Assembly (NCBI RefSeq): GCF_947498515.1
Contig: NZ_CANMKO010000014.1
Span: 1 to 64,000, forward strand
Source of the DNA: an uncultured Pelagimonas sp.
Lineage (GTDB): Bacteria; Pseudomonadota; Alphaproteobacteria; Rhodobacterales; Rhodobacteraceae
DNA: 64,000 bases
Direction of reading: 5' to 3'
Shown: positions 15,166 to 24,724 of the stretch, piece after piece
Numbering within the stretch: the stretch's first letter is position 1
How the letters are laid out: every line of letters begins with the position of its first letter
The notes under the pieces: generated by a model
The model's input: the letters and a program-made list of their open reading frames with translations, nothing else
What the model was told of the DNA's origin: nothing
Database searches by the model: none
Program-made: the position numbers and the translations under genes

Positions 15166-17031
15166 TCATGAAACTTGGTTTTTAGTCATCAGATCCAACC
15201 GGTCGAAATACATCAGGCCGATGGCGAGTATCGCGGCGAACCACGAAACGATGGGTCCGAAAAAGATGAGGCCAACTGCGAGGGAAAGCCCAATGGGTGT
15301 CATGTACCCCTTGCCGCGGCGGGGATAACAGGCGCGAGAAATCAGGATGGTGGCGAGTAAAACGAACAAGATCGCCTGAACCGATTCCAGCACAGGAAAC
15401 CCGGTGCCCAGCAGCAAAGCCGGTTTGTAGATAAACGCAAAGGGGATCACAAAACCTGGCAGCGCCAGTCGCGACGCTTCCAATGCTGTGCTCATGGGGG
15501 CGGACCCCGCGATTGGTGCCGCCGCAAATGCGGCGAGCGCAACGGGAGGTGTGATGGCCGATAGGACGCCGAAATAGAGCACAAACATATGTGTATGAAC
15601 GATCGGCACACCCAGCTTTTGCAGTGAAGGGCCCATGACCAGAACGATGATGAGATAAGCCGGTACCGTTGGCATGCCCATTCCAAGCAACAGGCAAGCG
15701 ATGGCCATCAGGATCAGGGACAAGATCAACTGATCTTCGGCGAGGCTAGATAATAGTGAGGCAAAACGCAGGCCAACTCCGGTGAGGTTGAGCACGCCAA
15801 TGACGATCCCCACGGCCCCCACGATAACCACTAATTGTGCCGAAATCAGCCCCGCGGACCGGATGAAGCGAAGCCAGGCGTGGCCGTCGAAAAGCAGGTC
15901 AGGCCGGATTGCGAACCCCATCACGGCCGCCAATGCAAGCCCGACGAACCCCGCATAGGCGGGCGAGGCACCGCCAACCATCGTCATCACGATTCCGGAC
16001 AAAGCGATGGCAAAGATCGCCATCTGAACAAGTTCGCGCCAGTTAAACTGAACCTTTTCACGGGTCGGTTCTTCTGCCAGATCCATGTTGCGCGCTGCGC
16101 TGGAGATCGCGACAAAAAGGCCACCGTAATAGAGCAGCGCAGGCACAGCAGCAGCGGCACAGATGGTCAAGTAAGGAACGCTTGTGACATCGGCCATAAT
16201 AAAGGCAACGGCCCCCATAATGGGTGGGGTGATCTGCCCCCCGCTTGAGGCGGCAGATTCCACAGCCGCTGCGAACCGTGGCGAAAATCCACGCTTTTTG
16301 ATGAGGGGAATGGTGATGACGCCTGTCCCCACGACATTTGCCACCGCAGAGCCTGAGATTGTCCCAAAAAGCCCGCTGGCGACGGTTGCTGCAGCGGCGG
16401 GACCAGAGCGCAGCCGCCCGGTTGCGGCGAGCGCGAGGCGTACCAGAACCCGATCGATGGCCAGCAACTCAAGCAGCGCACCAAACAGAATGAAGATCAA
16501 AATGGTCGACACGACGGTGGCCATCGGCCGTCCAAAGACGCCGTCGAAAGAGAACCATAATACGGTTATGAGCTCGTCGGTAGAAATGCCCGCATGCCTA
16601 AGAAATCCAGGTGCCAAATGGCCAAAAGCGCCGTAGCAAAGCACCACTCCGGCGACCAACGCCATCACCAATCCGACAGATCTGCGTGTCAGTTCCACAA
16701 CGGCAAGCAAACCCAATATCCCCATCCAAATGTCCTTGGAGGTCAGGAAATACAGCCCGGTTTCGATCTCTTCAGCGGCTCTAAAATATTGGTAGACGCC
16801 AAGTGATAGAGCGGCGGCAGTGAGTATCAGGAAAAAACGATTGAGGAGACTGCCCGACTTTTCGAAACTCGTGAGGATGACAAGCAGACCGCCAACCAAC
16901 AGCATTCCGACCCGCAAAAAGGAATCTGAAAAGACACCAAAGACCGAGACGTAAAGAACGACGCCGATCACGATCAGTGACAATAGCAAGACGACATAGT
17001 CCGCGAGCGCAGACGTATTGAGTTTTGGCAC
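15166..17031 (-). CDS. TRAP transporter fused 4TM-12TM permease
   Basis: A 621-residue membrane protein joining the small and large TRAP permease domains, as usual for TAXI systems. The N-terminal four spans are followed by the DctM-like domain, with GRLRSGPAAAATVASGLFGTISGSAVANVVGTG and SGGQITPPIMGAVAFIMAD (Na+/substrate-site motifs) and GMGMPTVPAYLI near the C-terminus. The GTG at 17031 is preferred: an AAGGGAGG ribosome binding site sits 5 bases before it and the protein begins VPKLNTSALADYVVLLL. The frame stays open to 17328, but that extension would overlap the divergent IclR gene. It is the first gene of the TRAP-TAXI-sulfatase transcript. Confidence 0.92.
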   Translation of the reverse strand: MPKLNTSALADYVVLLLSLIVIGVVLYVSVFGVFSDSFLRVGMLLVGGLLVILTSFEKSGSLLNRFFLILTAAALSLGVYQYFRAAEEIETGLYFLTSKDIWMGILGLLAVVELTRRSVGLVMALVAGVVLCYGAFGHLAPGFLRHAGISTDELITVLWFSFDGVFGRPMATVVSTILIFILFGALLELLAIDRVLVRLALAATGRLRSGPAAAATVASGLFGTISGSAVANVVGTGVITIPLIKKRGFSPRFAAAVESAASSGGQITPPIMGAVAFIMADVTSVPYLTICAAAAVPALLYYGGLFVAISSAARNMDLAEEPTREKVQFNWRELVQMAIFAIALSGIVMTMVGGASPAYAGFVGLALAAVMGFAIRPDLLFDGHAWLRFIRSAGLISAQLVVIVGAVGIVIGVLNLTGVGLRFASLLSSLAEDQLILSLILMAIACLLLGMGMPTVPAYLIIVLVMGPSLQKLGVPIVHTHMFVLYFGVLSAITPPVALAAFAAAPIAGSAPMSTALEASRLALPGFVIPFAFIYKPALLLGTGFPVLESVQAILFVLLATILISRACYPRRGKGYMTPIGLSLAVGLIFFGPIVSWFAAILAIGLMYFDRLDLMTKNQVS

Positions 17032-17155
17032 GGTGTCCTCCCTTGCGCGTCTGTTCGCCACTCCCCGCTCTCCCGACAAGGTGTGCGACGCATGGAAAAA
17101 GTATTGGACAGCTACATCTTTGTCGAATAGCCGTTTCACTAGGTGGAACGCAGGC
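17032..17155. promoter_or_regulatory. Divergent promoter region, IclR / TRAP operon
   Basis: This 124-bp gap must contain promoters for both directions and is the expected IclR operator region. I see no clear perfect palindrome in it, so the site itself is not located. Confidence 0.45.
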
Positions 17156-17938
17156 ATGACAAAACTCAATCGATCAATCGACCGTGGGCTGGCTGTTCTT
17201 GAGGTCGTGCATACCTCTGGCACGATATCGCTGGCCGGTCTTGCACGCCATACGGACCTGCCCAAACCGACCTTGTTGCGTATTTGTGCCACGCTCGAAG
17301 CGCGTCGTTGGTTATTGCGCCGAAGCAACGACGGTTACTACCAGCTAGGCTCGGCTTTTCCGCTGGGCGACGGTTCACCTAACCTCACCGACCGGCTTGT
17401 TGCTGTGGGTAAGGATGTGATTGTGCAGCTAAGTCGCAAAACGGGACTGGGTGTTGATTTGGCCGCGGCGATCGGTGACGGCCGGGTTGAGATCGTCGAC
17501 ACAACTCGCGTTTTCAAAATGCATGGTGTTCATCCAGACAGCGTTGGTTTCCGCCCATCACCTGTCCTGTCGGCGCTGGGCACAGCCTTCTTGTTTGCGC
17601 TTTCGGGGGCAGATCGGGCGCAGGCGTTGCAAAATCTTGCCGACAAGTTGCCCCGCGAAGATATTCAGGCAATGCCCGGGCTTGCTCCTATTCTGAAGGG
17701 TGTTGCAGAACGCGGATATGCAATCCGACCCAAGGGGCATTGGGGCCGGGCCGTTGATTACGGCGCCTTGCCAGGGGCCATCGCTGTTCCAATATTCGCC
17801 AACAAAAACCCTGTCGGCGCCGTTAACCTAGTTTGGAACGCCAGTGAGCGTTCGGTGGACGCTGTGGCAAGAGATCACCACACTCGGCTTCAATCAGCTG
17901 CGCACATTATTGGTCGTGCTTTTGCCGAATTAGGCTGA
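17156..17938 (+). CDS. IclR-family transcriptional regulator
   Basis: A 260-residue protein of normal family length. The N-terminal winged HTH is at about residues 5-60 (SIDRGLAVLEVV, SLAGLARHTDLPKPTLLRICATLEARRWL). The C-terminal effector-binding domain includes VGFRPSPVLSALGTAFL and a late PGAIAVPIF...VGAVNLVW core. The ATG at 17156 begins at the family consensus after AGGTGG; an open frame to 17018 is an artefact of the promoter region. It is divergent from the TRAP-TAXI-sulfatase operon, its likely target. An IS3 remnant begins about 4 bases after its stop, so the C-terminus narrowly escaped interruption. Confidence 0.92.
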   Translation: MTKLNRSIDRGLAVLEVVHTSGTISLAGLARHTDLPKPTLLRICATLEARRWLLRRSNDGYYQLGSAFPLGDGSPNLTDRLVAVGKDVIVQLSRKTGLGVDLAAAIGDGRVEIVDTTRVFKMHGVHPDSVGFRPSPVLSALGTAFLFALSGADRAQALQNLADKLPREDIQAMPGLAPILKGVAERGYAIRPKGHWGRAVDYGALPGAIAVPIFANKNPVGAVNLVWNASERSVDAVARDHHTRLQSAAHIIGRAFAELG

Positions 17939-17942
17939 AAGG

Positions 17943-19120
17943 TGAGCCTCCCCCTTTGAAGTGGTCCGCGCCTATAGTTAGGAAAGCGGAGGACCAGAGA
18001 TGGCCATTAAGAGACCCAAGCCCGATGAGATTGTCGTGAAGTTAAGTCAGGTTGAAGTTCTGATGGGGCAAGGCCTGCCCCGGATTGATGCGTTCAGACA
18101 GATCGGAGTGACCGAACAAACCTATTACCGCTGGGAGAAGAAGTACGGCGGGATGGGCACATAACAACTCAAGGAACTAAAGCGGCTACAGAACAGAGAA
18201 CGAGGGTCTCCGACGGGCTGTATCAGACTTAACATTGGACAAGCGGATCTTATCGGAAGCCGCGCGGGGAAACTTCTGAGCCCCTCGCGTCGCCGCGTCT
18301 GCATCGGCCTGGTCCGCATCCAGATGAACGTTTCCGAACGCCGTGTTTGTCGTGTCCTGAGCCAGCACAGTTCCACGCAGCGGCGGTTGCCGAAAGGCCG
18401 TACTGATGAAGATCGTCTGGTCGCAGACATGATCGAGCTGACACGCCAGTACGGCCGATATGGCTACCGTCGGATTGCGGCCTTGCTGAGAGATGCAGGT
18501 TGGCAAGTGAACGATAAGCGTGTCGAACGCCTATGGAGGCGAGAGGGGCTTAAAGTGCCAATGAAACAACCAAAGAAAGGGAGGCTCTGGCTCAACGACG
18601 AATCCTGTGTCCGCCTGCGCCCCGAGTATCGAAATCACGTCTGGTCGTATGACTTCGTGCATCACCGGACAGACGACGGCAGGGCTTTCAGGATGCTGAA
18701 CAATCTGGACGAACACAGCGCGGCGTGCCTGCATATATCAGGTCGGACAATCACTGCCCGGCAGGCGAATGCGAAGCAATCTGCCGAGAGGGGGCCCAGT
18801 GTTCATCGCTGGGGCCGTCAGGGGCTGGATCAAAGCCGTCGGGGCGAAGACCGCATATATTGAACCCGGATCGCCCTGGGAGAACGGATACCGCGAAAGC
18901 TTCAACGGGCGAATGCGGGACGAATTGCTCAACGGTGAAATCTTCTACTCGTTACGAGAAGCCCAAATCATCATCGAAAGCTGGAGGAAATACTACAACA
19001 CCAAACGACCTCACAGTGCTCTGGGCTACCGCCCACCGGCCCCCGAAGCCATCGTCCCGATGGAAACCAGGCCAATCATGCACTAGCATTCAAAATGGTC
19101 CACTCAAATGGGGCTGATCA
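17943..19120 (+). mobile_element. Degenerate IS3-family element
   Basis: The left end (TGAGCCTCCCCCTTTGAAGTGG from 17943) and the right end (reverse of 19095-19120, TGATCAGCCCC then TTTGAGTGGACC) form imperfect terminal inverted repeats around orfA and orfB remnants. The right end abuts, and truncates, an IS1182-like transposase gene, so this copy landed inside that older element. The same right end recurs at 37547 and 59947. It is inactive, since both reading frames are broken. Confidence 0.8.
18000..19086 (+). pseudogene. IS3 transposase orfA/orfB, broken
   Basis: OrfA (from the ATG at 18000) keeps the HTH (DAFRQIGVTEQTYYRWEKKYG) but hits an in-frame TAA at 18162-18164. After a further frame change, orfB begins around 18290 (SRRRVCIG, ERRVCRVL) and includes the IS3 linker GRYGYRRIAALL and integrase start [20 protein letters not shown] (first catalytic D). 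About 27 codons are lost after DEHS: the frame jumps to [10 protein letters not shown] (second D), followed by an insertion. The end, [18 protein letters not shown] (catalytic E) to RPIMH, is intact in another frame. No functional transposase can be made. Confidence 0.85.
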
Positions 19121-19670
19121 ATCCAGTGTGTCGAGGTACTCGCGAACTGCACGGGGCGCATCATCAGGATCAATGGCCTCTGGGTTCCAATCTGCTTTAG
19201 ATGAGGACTTTTGACGATTAGCGTCGGCAGCAATAATGCTGGCATCGGCCGCATACCGTTGACCGCTTGCTAGACCTGCCTGTCTCGAATACATGACGCA
19301 ACACATCGCTGTCTCGGAAACGCCCGTGCCGGTTCTTGGAAAATGTCGAGTGATCTGGAATTGGATCCGACAAATCCATCTTGCAGAACCAACGATAGGC
19401 GAGGTTCAGATGGAGCTCTTCGCACAGATGACGTTCTGACCGAATGCCCATGACGTATCCCACCAACAACATCCGCATCATCAATTCTGGATCAATTGAA
19501 GGCCGGCCAGTGGAGCTGTAAAACTCAGTCAGATGCGTCCGAACGCTGGACAGATCAATATAGCCATCAATAGCCCTCAGAACGTGATCGCCGGGGACGT
19601 GGCCTTCTATCGAGAAATCATAGAACAGAGCAGATTGTGCTTCCTGACGTGGTCCCATCATCGCGATCAA
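19118..19670 (-). pseudogene. IS1182-like transposase, 5' part, frameshifted and truncated
   Basis: The N-terminal portion (MMGPRQEAQSALFYDFSIEG, HLTEFYSSTGRPSIDPELMM, IRSERHLCEELHLNLAYRWF, DHSTFSKNRHGRFRDSD) is the classic start of IS1182/IS5-like DDE transposases. A deletion with frameshift near 19295 removes a few residues. The frame resumes as GLASGQRYAADASIIAADANRQ and runs to EYLDTLD, where a TGA supplied by the IS3 terminal repeat at 19118-19120 ends it. The C-terminal half is gone. The left terminal repeat is visible at about 19724-19745 (GTTTTTCAACAGAATAAGCC). Confidence 0.85.
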
Positions 19671-19995
19671 TCTCCAACATCAATAAGACAATTGAATCAG
19701 CAGCGAAAACCCAAATCAACAAGAGTTTTTCAACAGAATAAGCCCAAACACGACATTCATTCACGCACCTGGCGGCCATGGCAATCGTACAAAATGGGCA
19801 AAGACCTGACCGTCCCTTCGCCTGCCGACAGTCACGCCTTCGCTCTGGAAAGCGGACCTTCGCAGCAAACAAAGCTGCACATTTCGCACATTCTTGAATG
19901 AGTGTGAAAACGATTATTTCTCTGCTGCGACATTCAAATTCTTGTTTCACTCGCTGCAAAGTCCCGGAGTGCTGCAATGATTTTCTGAACTGGGG

Positions 19996-20682
19996 TCACA
20001 AAAAAGGTTCCCCTTCCAAAGTTTCTTTTCCGGCAAGGGTTAGTGCTGCGGCAACGGCTAAATGCGTGGATGCGACGACTCCGTCGATCAACGTTGCGCC
20101 CGTTCTTTCCGTAAGTACGCCGTGATACATTGCCATACCCGCACAGCCCAGAACAACCGTTGCGCATTTGGATTGGGCTTTGGCTTCAACGATAGCCTGG
20201 GCCAATTGATCCAACATTTGCACCCCGCCCTGTTCAATAGCCAAAACGGCCAACCTGCTGGCGTGCACCTGTGCGCAGCTTCCGCCGAACCCTGAAGATT
20301 TGATATTGCCCTCGATCACGGGGACGGCCGCCTCAACGGAAGTAACGACACTGAAAACTCCGCCCAGCAACGACGCTATCGTATAGGCGGAATGGCCTAT
20401 CCCCAGAACAGGACAGGTTGCGAGGTTGCGGGCCTCGGCTAGGCCTGTGTCGTCAAAACAGGCAATGACGATGGCGTCGGCTCCCAAGGCCTGAGCCTCG
20501 GCGACATATTCCAAGACACCGGGTATTGCCGCCGCCCCGTCCTGTGGACCTTCGATGGCGGCGGGGCCCTTGGTATTGGTCAGCCCGGATACCTTCACCT
20601 CCGGCACGGCTTTGGCGGCAACGGAAACCACGCTCTTTGTCATTGCCTCGGTCGCATTTGGATTGATGTAGACCAGATGCAT
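19996..20682 (-). CDS. Asp/Glu/hydantoin racemase family protein
   Basis: A 228-residue cytoplasmic protein of family length. It opens HLVYINPNATEAMT, and the two catalytic cysteines of cofactor-independent racemases are in place: C75 in IVIACFDDTG and C180 in VVLGCAGMA. The GIGHSAY loop is also present. Hydantoin or amino-acid racemisation is the family chemistry; the exact substrate is not evident. Its ATG overlaps the stop of an ABC permease gene (TGATG), so it is translated as the last gene of a five-gene importer operon. Racemisation of an imported hydantoin or D-amino-acid-like compound is the contextual inference. Confidence 0.9.
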   Translation of the reverse strand: MHLVYINPNATEAMTKSVVSVAAKAVPEVKVSGLTNTKGPAAIEGPQDGAAAIPGVLEYVAEAQALGADAIVIACFDDTGLAEARNLATCPVLGIGHSAYTIASLLGGVFSVVTSVEAAVPVIEGNIKSSGFGGSCAQVHASRLAVLAIEQGGVQMLDQLAQAIVEAKAQSKCATVVLGCAGMAMYHGVLTERTGATLIDGVVASTHLAVAAALTLAGKETLEGEPFL

Positions 20683-21518
20683 CAGAGCGCCTTTCCGGCG
20701 TCAGATCCGATGCGCGCCCGGCGCTTCCCCAGGATCCAAACCACAAGCAAGAACACACCGATGATTGCCAATGAAAACAATGTGGTCAGTGTTCCAAGAG
20801 CATAGATGACTGGGGTGGTGACATTGGTGGTCATGCCAAAGATTTCCAGCGGAAGAGTGTTGTAACTGCCAGCGGTCAATAATGTCCGCGCAAATTCATC
20901 GTAGGACAGGGTAAAGCCAAACAGTGCAACCCCGATCAGAGAAGGCGCGATAATAGGCAGGATCACATGGCGAATGATCTGCCAAGGGGTTGCACCCTGA
21001 TCGCGCGCCGCTTCTTCGTAGGATTTGTCGAACCGGTTGAACACCGCAAATATGATCAACAGCCCAAAGGGCAGTGTCCATGTCAGCTGGCTTCCAAATC
21101 CGGATGTCGCCCAGTGAACCTTGAATCCCAGTTGGTTAAAGATCAATCCAACCCCAAGCGACACAAGGATGGATGGGATGACCAGCGATGTGATGGTCAG
21201 ATAGAACAGAACAGTCGAGCCAGCGAACTTCTTGCGAAAGGCCAAACCGGCTGAGACAGAAACCACAACGGTCGAGACCATCACCATGAAGCCAAGCGCC
21301 AAAGAGCGGCGGAACGACCCCCAAATGTCTCCGACTGCTTGCTGTTCAAATAACTCGCGGAACCAATTCAATGAGACGCCGCGCATTGGGAAGGTGAGAC
21401 CGCCACCTTTGCCTTGGAACGACAAAACACCGATGGTTAGGGTTGGGCCGTAAAGGAACAGCAAAAAGACGCAAAAGAAGGCGGCTAGAAAGTAGAAGGA
21501 CCTGGGGCGTTGTTCCAT
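20682..21518 (-). CDS. ABC transporter permease (PotC-like)
   Basis: A 278-residue inner-membrane protein with about six spans. The binding-protein-dependent permease EAA loop reads SYEEAARDQGATPWQIIRHVILPIIAPSL, as in polyamine-type permeases. The ATG at 21518 is preferred over an in-frame start at 21563 because AAGGAG precedes it; that ribosome binding site lies inside the last codons of the upstream permease gene, whose stop is one base away. Coupled to the racemase gene by TGATG. Confidence 0.92.
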   Translation of the reverse strand: MEQRPRSFYFLAAFFCVFLLFLYGPTLTIGVLSFQGKGGGLTFPMRGVSLNWFRELFEQQAVGDIWGSFRRSLALGFMVMVSTVVVSVSAGLAFRKKFAGSTVLFYLTITSLVIPSILVSLGVGLIFNQLGFKVHWATSGFGSQLTWTLPFGLLIIFAVFNRFDKSYEEAARDQGATPWQIIRHVILPIIAPSLIGVALFGFTLSYDEFARTLLTAGSYNTLPLEIFGMTTNVTTPVIYALGTLTTLFSLAIIGVFLLVVWILGKRRARIGSDAGKAL

Positions 21519-21519
21519 G

Positions 21520-22374
21520 TCAAAGCTCCTTACGAATGTTAACAAAGCGCAGCAACACGCCAATTACGATGAGAACGGTACAGAGCAACACAACCGCCGT
21601 TGCCGCCGCAGAAGGGTATTGCAGCAGCGCGATGTCGTTGGAAATCAATCGCCCGACATTGGCTTTTTGACTGCCCGACATGAAACGCACCGTGATGAAG
21701 TCACCCATCACCAATGTGACCACAAAAATTGTGCCAATCATGATGCCCGGCTTGGTTAGGGGGACAATCACGTGCCACAGGGTTTGCAAGCCAGAGGCGC
21801 CGTTGTCATAGGCCGCTTCGACGAGAGATTTGTCGATCCGCATCATCGTATTGAAAATCGGTACAACCATGAACAGCGTATAAAGGTGGACAAAGGCAAG
21901 GATGACCGAGAAGTCCGAATACAACAGCCATTCCAGCGGTTCATCGATGACACCCCATGAAATCAGGGTTTGATTGGCGATGCCATTGCGTCCCAAAAAC
22001 GGGATCCACGAGATCATTCGGATAATGTTTGAAGTTAAAAATGGGATGGTGCAAAGCAAAAACAAAGCGGTCTGCATGGATTGGCTACGTACATGAAAGG
22101 CCAGAAAATAGGCCACGGTAAAACCGATGCTTAGAGTGAATACCCACGTGATAAATGCGTATTTGAAGGTGGCAAAGAAGACTTTGTACGTCACCGGCGA
22201 ACTGAACAAAAACGCGTAGTTATCTAACTGAAACGCCGGATAGATCGAGAACTCTGTCGCGCCCCAAAAGCTAACAACAAAGATCATCCCAATTGGCACT
22301 ACAAGAAAGGCGAGAAGCACGGCCATCAGTGGTGCGGCTTGAAAATAAGCAATACTATCGCGTGATTTACCCAT
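21520..22374 (-). CDS. ABC transporter permease (PotB-like)
   Basis: A 284-residue inner-membrane permease with about six spans and the EAA loop SLVEAAYDNGASGLQTLWHVIVPLTKPGI. It pairs with the PotC-like permease encoded immediately downstream to form the membrane channel of a polyamine/opine-type importer. It follows the binding-protein gene across 75 bases that carry an intercistronic hairpin, usual where the binding protein is made in excess over the permeases. Confidence 0.92.
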   Translation of the reverse strand: MGKSRDSIAYFQAAPLMAVLLAFLVVPIGMIFVVSFWGATEFSIYPAFQLDNYAFLFSSPVTYKVFFATFKYAFITWVFTLSIGFTVAYFLAFHVRSQSMQTALFLLCTIPFLTSNIIRMISWIPFLGRNGIANQTLISWGVIDEPLEWLLYSDFSVILAFVHLYTLFMVVPIFNTMMRIDKSLVEAAYDNGASGLQTLWHVIVPLTKPGIMIGTIFVVTLVMGDFITVRFMSGSQKANVGRLISNDIALLQYPSAAATAVVLLCTVLIVIGVLLRFVNIRKEL

Positions 22375-22413
22375 GCTGGCTTTCTGGTACTATGAATGTT
22401 CTTGGATGTGGGA

Positions 22414-22441
22414 CTGGCGCAGGTAAGATGACCCGCGCCAG
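22414..22441 (-). promoter_or_regulatory. Intercistronic hairpin after the binding-protein gene
   Basis: CTGGCGC (22414-22420) pairs with GCGCCAG (22435-22441), and the stem extends inward with GG/CC. Such hairpins often protect a binding-protein message and reduce downstream permease expression. Function here is inferred. Confidence 0.5.
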
Positions 22442-22449
22442 AGCTGTTT

Positions 22450-23715
22450 TTAGGCCGCGATGAATTCGTTCCATTTGCGAACCATGTACTGGTTCTCGTC
22501 CATGACCGAATTCCAGCAGGCAACGGCACCCATGCGTTCTGTGAACGATCCGCCGTCGCGAACATCACCGGCCTTGGCCAGTTCGTCGCCTGTTGGCGAG
22601 GTGATGATATCGGTGGCGGGTTTGCCCTCGAACCAGTAGCCCCATTCGTTGTCGCTCATGAATTCTTTGGAGGTCTCTGGCACGGCTGAATAATAACCTT
22701 GGCGCATCAAGTAGCCACCGACCCAGCCGGACAGATACCAGTTGATGTATTCATAGGCCGCCTCCAGCTCCAAACCGGACAGGCTGGAGGACAGGCCAAG
22801 ACCGCCACCCCAAGACCGGTAGCCCTCTTTGAGCGGCTGATAAACGCAAGGAATTCCGCGCGATTTGACCGCTGTAATGGCAGGTGACCACATGGATTGG
22901 ATCACCACCTCGCCCGAGGCCATCAAGTTGACGGATTCATCAAACGACTTCCAGAATGCCCGGAACTGGCCGTTTTGTTTGGCCTCGGTAAAGATCACAA
23001 AGGTCTTGTCGATCTCTTCTTTAGTCATGTTGCCTTTGTCACCATACTGGATTTCGCCCATGGCTTCGCAAACCATCGCCATATCCATGATCCCGATCGA
23101 CGAAATGTCGAGGATCGAAGCTTTGCCCTTAAATTCTGGGTTCAACAGCTCTGTCCAGCTTTCAATCGGGCGGCCGATCAGGTCAGGGCGAATGCCCAAT
23201 GTGTCGGCGTTGTAGATTGTCGGGATCAAGGTCATCCAACCGGATTCAGTGTCGGCAAATGTTTTGCTGCCTGGCCCGTCGACAAAGCCAACTGTGTGTG
23301 GCGCGGTGCCCTGAGCGACGACACTTTCTGGTGTCAATTTGCCCGAACGGAATGTACCGGCGATTTTGTCGTAATTGGTGATCTTGGACGTATCCATCGC
23401 CTGCAAATTGCCTGTTGGCCAAACCTTTTTGCAGATCCAGTATTCGATGTCCGCAATATCAAAACTGTCGGGTTGCGTTGCGGCGCGCTGGGTAACGCTG
23501 TCACTGTCAAGGGCGGTCATTTCCAGAGTGAAACCAAGGTCTTCTTTCACTTTGGTTGCAACATCATTGAGGTTTGATACACCGGTGCCGAACTGGCGCA
23601 GGGTGATATTCTTGATCTCTTGGGCCCACACCATTGGCGCTGGCAAAGTGGAGGCAGCAACAGCAGCAGCGCCACCTTTCAAAACAGCTCGACGGCTATA
23701 ACGCATTTTTGACAT
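22450..23715 (-). CDS. Periplasmic solute-binding protein (PotD-like, Tat-exported)
   Basis: A 421-residue binding protein. The N-terminus is a twin-arginine signal (YSRRAVLKGGAAAVAASTLP... ending VWAQE). The mature protein resembles spermidine/putrescine or opine binding proteins: WMTLIPTIYNADTLGIRPDLIGRP, then SWTELLNPEFKGKASILD, then a late GLSSSLSGLELEAAYEYINWYLSG. The ATG at 23715 follows AAGGAA and begins the signal; a longer open frame to 23907 would overlap the ATPase gene. Second gene of the importer operon. The ligand is not determinable by eye. Confidence 0.92.
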   Translation of the reverse strand: MSKMRYSRRAVLKGGAAAVAASTLPAPMVWAQEIKNITLRQFGTGVSNLNDVATKVKEDLGFTLEMTALDSDSVTQRAATQPDSFDIADIEYWICKKVWPTGNLQAMDTSKITNYDKIAGTFRSGKLTPESVVAQGTAPHTVGFVDGPGSKTFADTESGWMTLIPTIYNADTLGIRPDLIGRPIESWTELLNPEFKGKASILDISSIGIMDMAMVCEAMGEIQYGDKGNMTKEEIDKTFVIFTEAKQNGQFRAFWKSFDESVNLMASGEVVIQSMWSPAITAVKSRGIPCVYQPLKEGYRSWGGGLGLSSSLSGLELEAAYEYINWYLSGWVGGYLMRQGYYSAVPETSKEFMSDNEWGYWFEGKPATDIITSPTGDELAKAGDVRDGGSFTERMGAVACWNSVMDENQYMVRKWNEFIAA

Positions 23716-23746
23716 TGAGTTCGTTCCTTGTTGATTGCTTTGATTA

Positions 23747-24724
23747 TTATTGGAGGCGGTGTAGCCGCCCCTCGTCCCAAGCGAGGTTGACAGTGTCGCC
23801 AGGGTTTTTTGGGAATTGGAAAAAGGCCGCTTCGGGCACGAGGGCGAGTACCTCTTCGCCTGCTTCAATGCGGGCTGTGACCGCAACATTGCCGCCTTGA
23901 TATTCAACGGTGGTGACAGTTGCGTTTAGGCCTTGATCACCCAGCGATACGTCATCGGCGCGCAAGGCGGCCTTGCCCCCGTCCAGCGAGATCACATTGT
24001 GCCCCCCCATAAACCGCGCGACAAATTCAGTTTTTGGCGCGCTCCAGACATCTCGTGCGCTGCCCGCCTGTTCGATAACGGCGTTGTTCATCACCACTAG
24101 TTCGTCACCCAGCGCCAGCGCCTCGTCCTGTCCATGGGTGACGTGGATAAACGTGATCCCAAGCTCGCGTTGCAGCTTTTTCAGCTCGGCCCGCATCCGG
24201 ATGCGCAAAAACGGATCAAGCGCCGAAAGCGGTTCATCCAGCAGCAACACCTTGGGCTGGGTGATCAATGCCCGCGCTAGCGCAACACGTTGCTGCTGAC
24301 CGCCCGAAAGTTGCGCGGGCAGGCGATCTGCGAAGCTTGTCATATCGACGAGTTCAAGCAGCTCGTTGGACTTGGCATCCCGCGTGGCTTTGTCTACGCC
24401 CTTCATCTGTAAGGAAAATGCCACATTGTCACGAACGCTAAGATGCGGAAACAACGCATAGTTTTGAAACATCATTGCCGTGCCGCGTTTGGCAGGCGGC
24501 AAATGTGTCACGTCGGATCCCGCCAGAACGATAGACCCATCCGTCACGCTTTCATGTCCTGCGATCATCCGCAGCGTCGAAGATTTTCCGCATCCCGAGG
24601 GCCCCAAAAGGCAGACATAGGTTCCGGCCTTAAAGTGATAGTCTATCTTATCAACCGCTAGCGTGCCGCCATATTTTTTCGTCAGATTAACCAGCTGGAG
24701 ATCGTTTCCGCCGTTCATACCCAT
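23747..24724 (-). CDS. ABC transporter ATP-binding protein (PotA-like)
   Basis: A 325-residue ATPase. Walker A is GPSGCGKS (residues 41-48), the signature is LSGGQQQRVALARAL, and Walker B is VLLLDEPLSALD followed by the H-loop FIHVTHGQDEAL. A C-terminal TOBE-like regulatory domain follows from about residue 235, as in importers of the polyamine/iron/maltose class. First gene of the operon ATPase - binding protein - two permeases - racemase, divergent from a GntR regulator. Confidence 0.93.
   Translation of the reverse strand: MGMNGGNDLQLVNLTKKYGGTLAVDKIDYHFKAGTYVCLLGPSGCGKSSTLRMIAGHESVTDGSIVLAGSDVTHLPPAKRGTAMMFQNYALFPHLSVRDNVAFSLQMKGVDKATRDAKSNELLELVDMTSFADRLPAQLSGGQQQRVALARALITQPKVLLLDEPLSALDPFLRIRMRAELKKLQRELGITFIHVTHGQDEALALGDELVVMNNAVIEQAGSARDVWSAPKTEFVARFMGGHNVISLDGGKAALRADDVSLGDQGLNATVTTVEYQGGNVAVTARIEAGEEVLALVPEAAFFQFPKNPGDTVNLAWDEGRLHRLQ

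Noticed and set aside
17032-17328. 99-residue N-terminal extension of the TRAP permease frame
   Set aside because: It overlaps the divergent IclR gene, has no membrane character, and a GTG with AAGGGAGG at 17031 gives the family-typical N-terminus.
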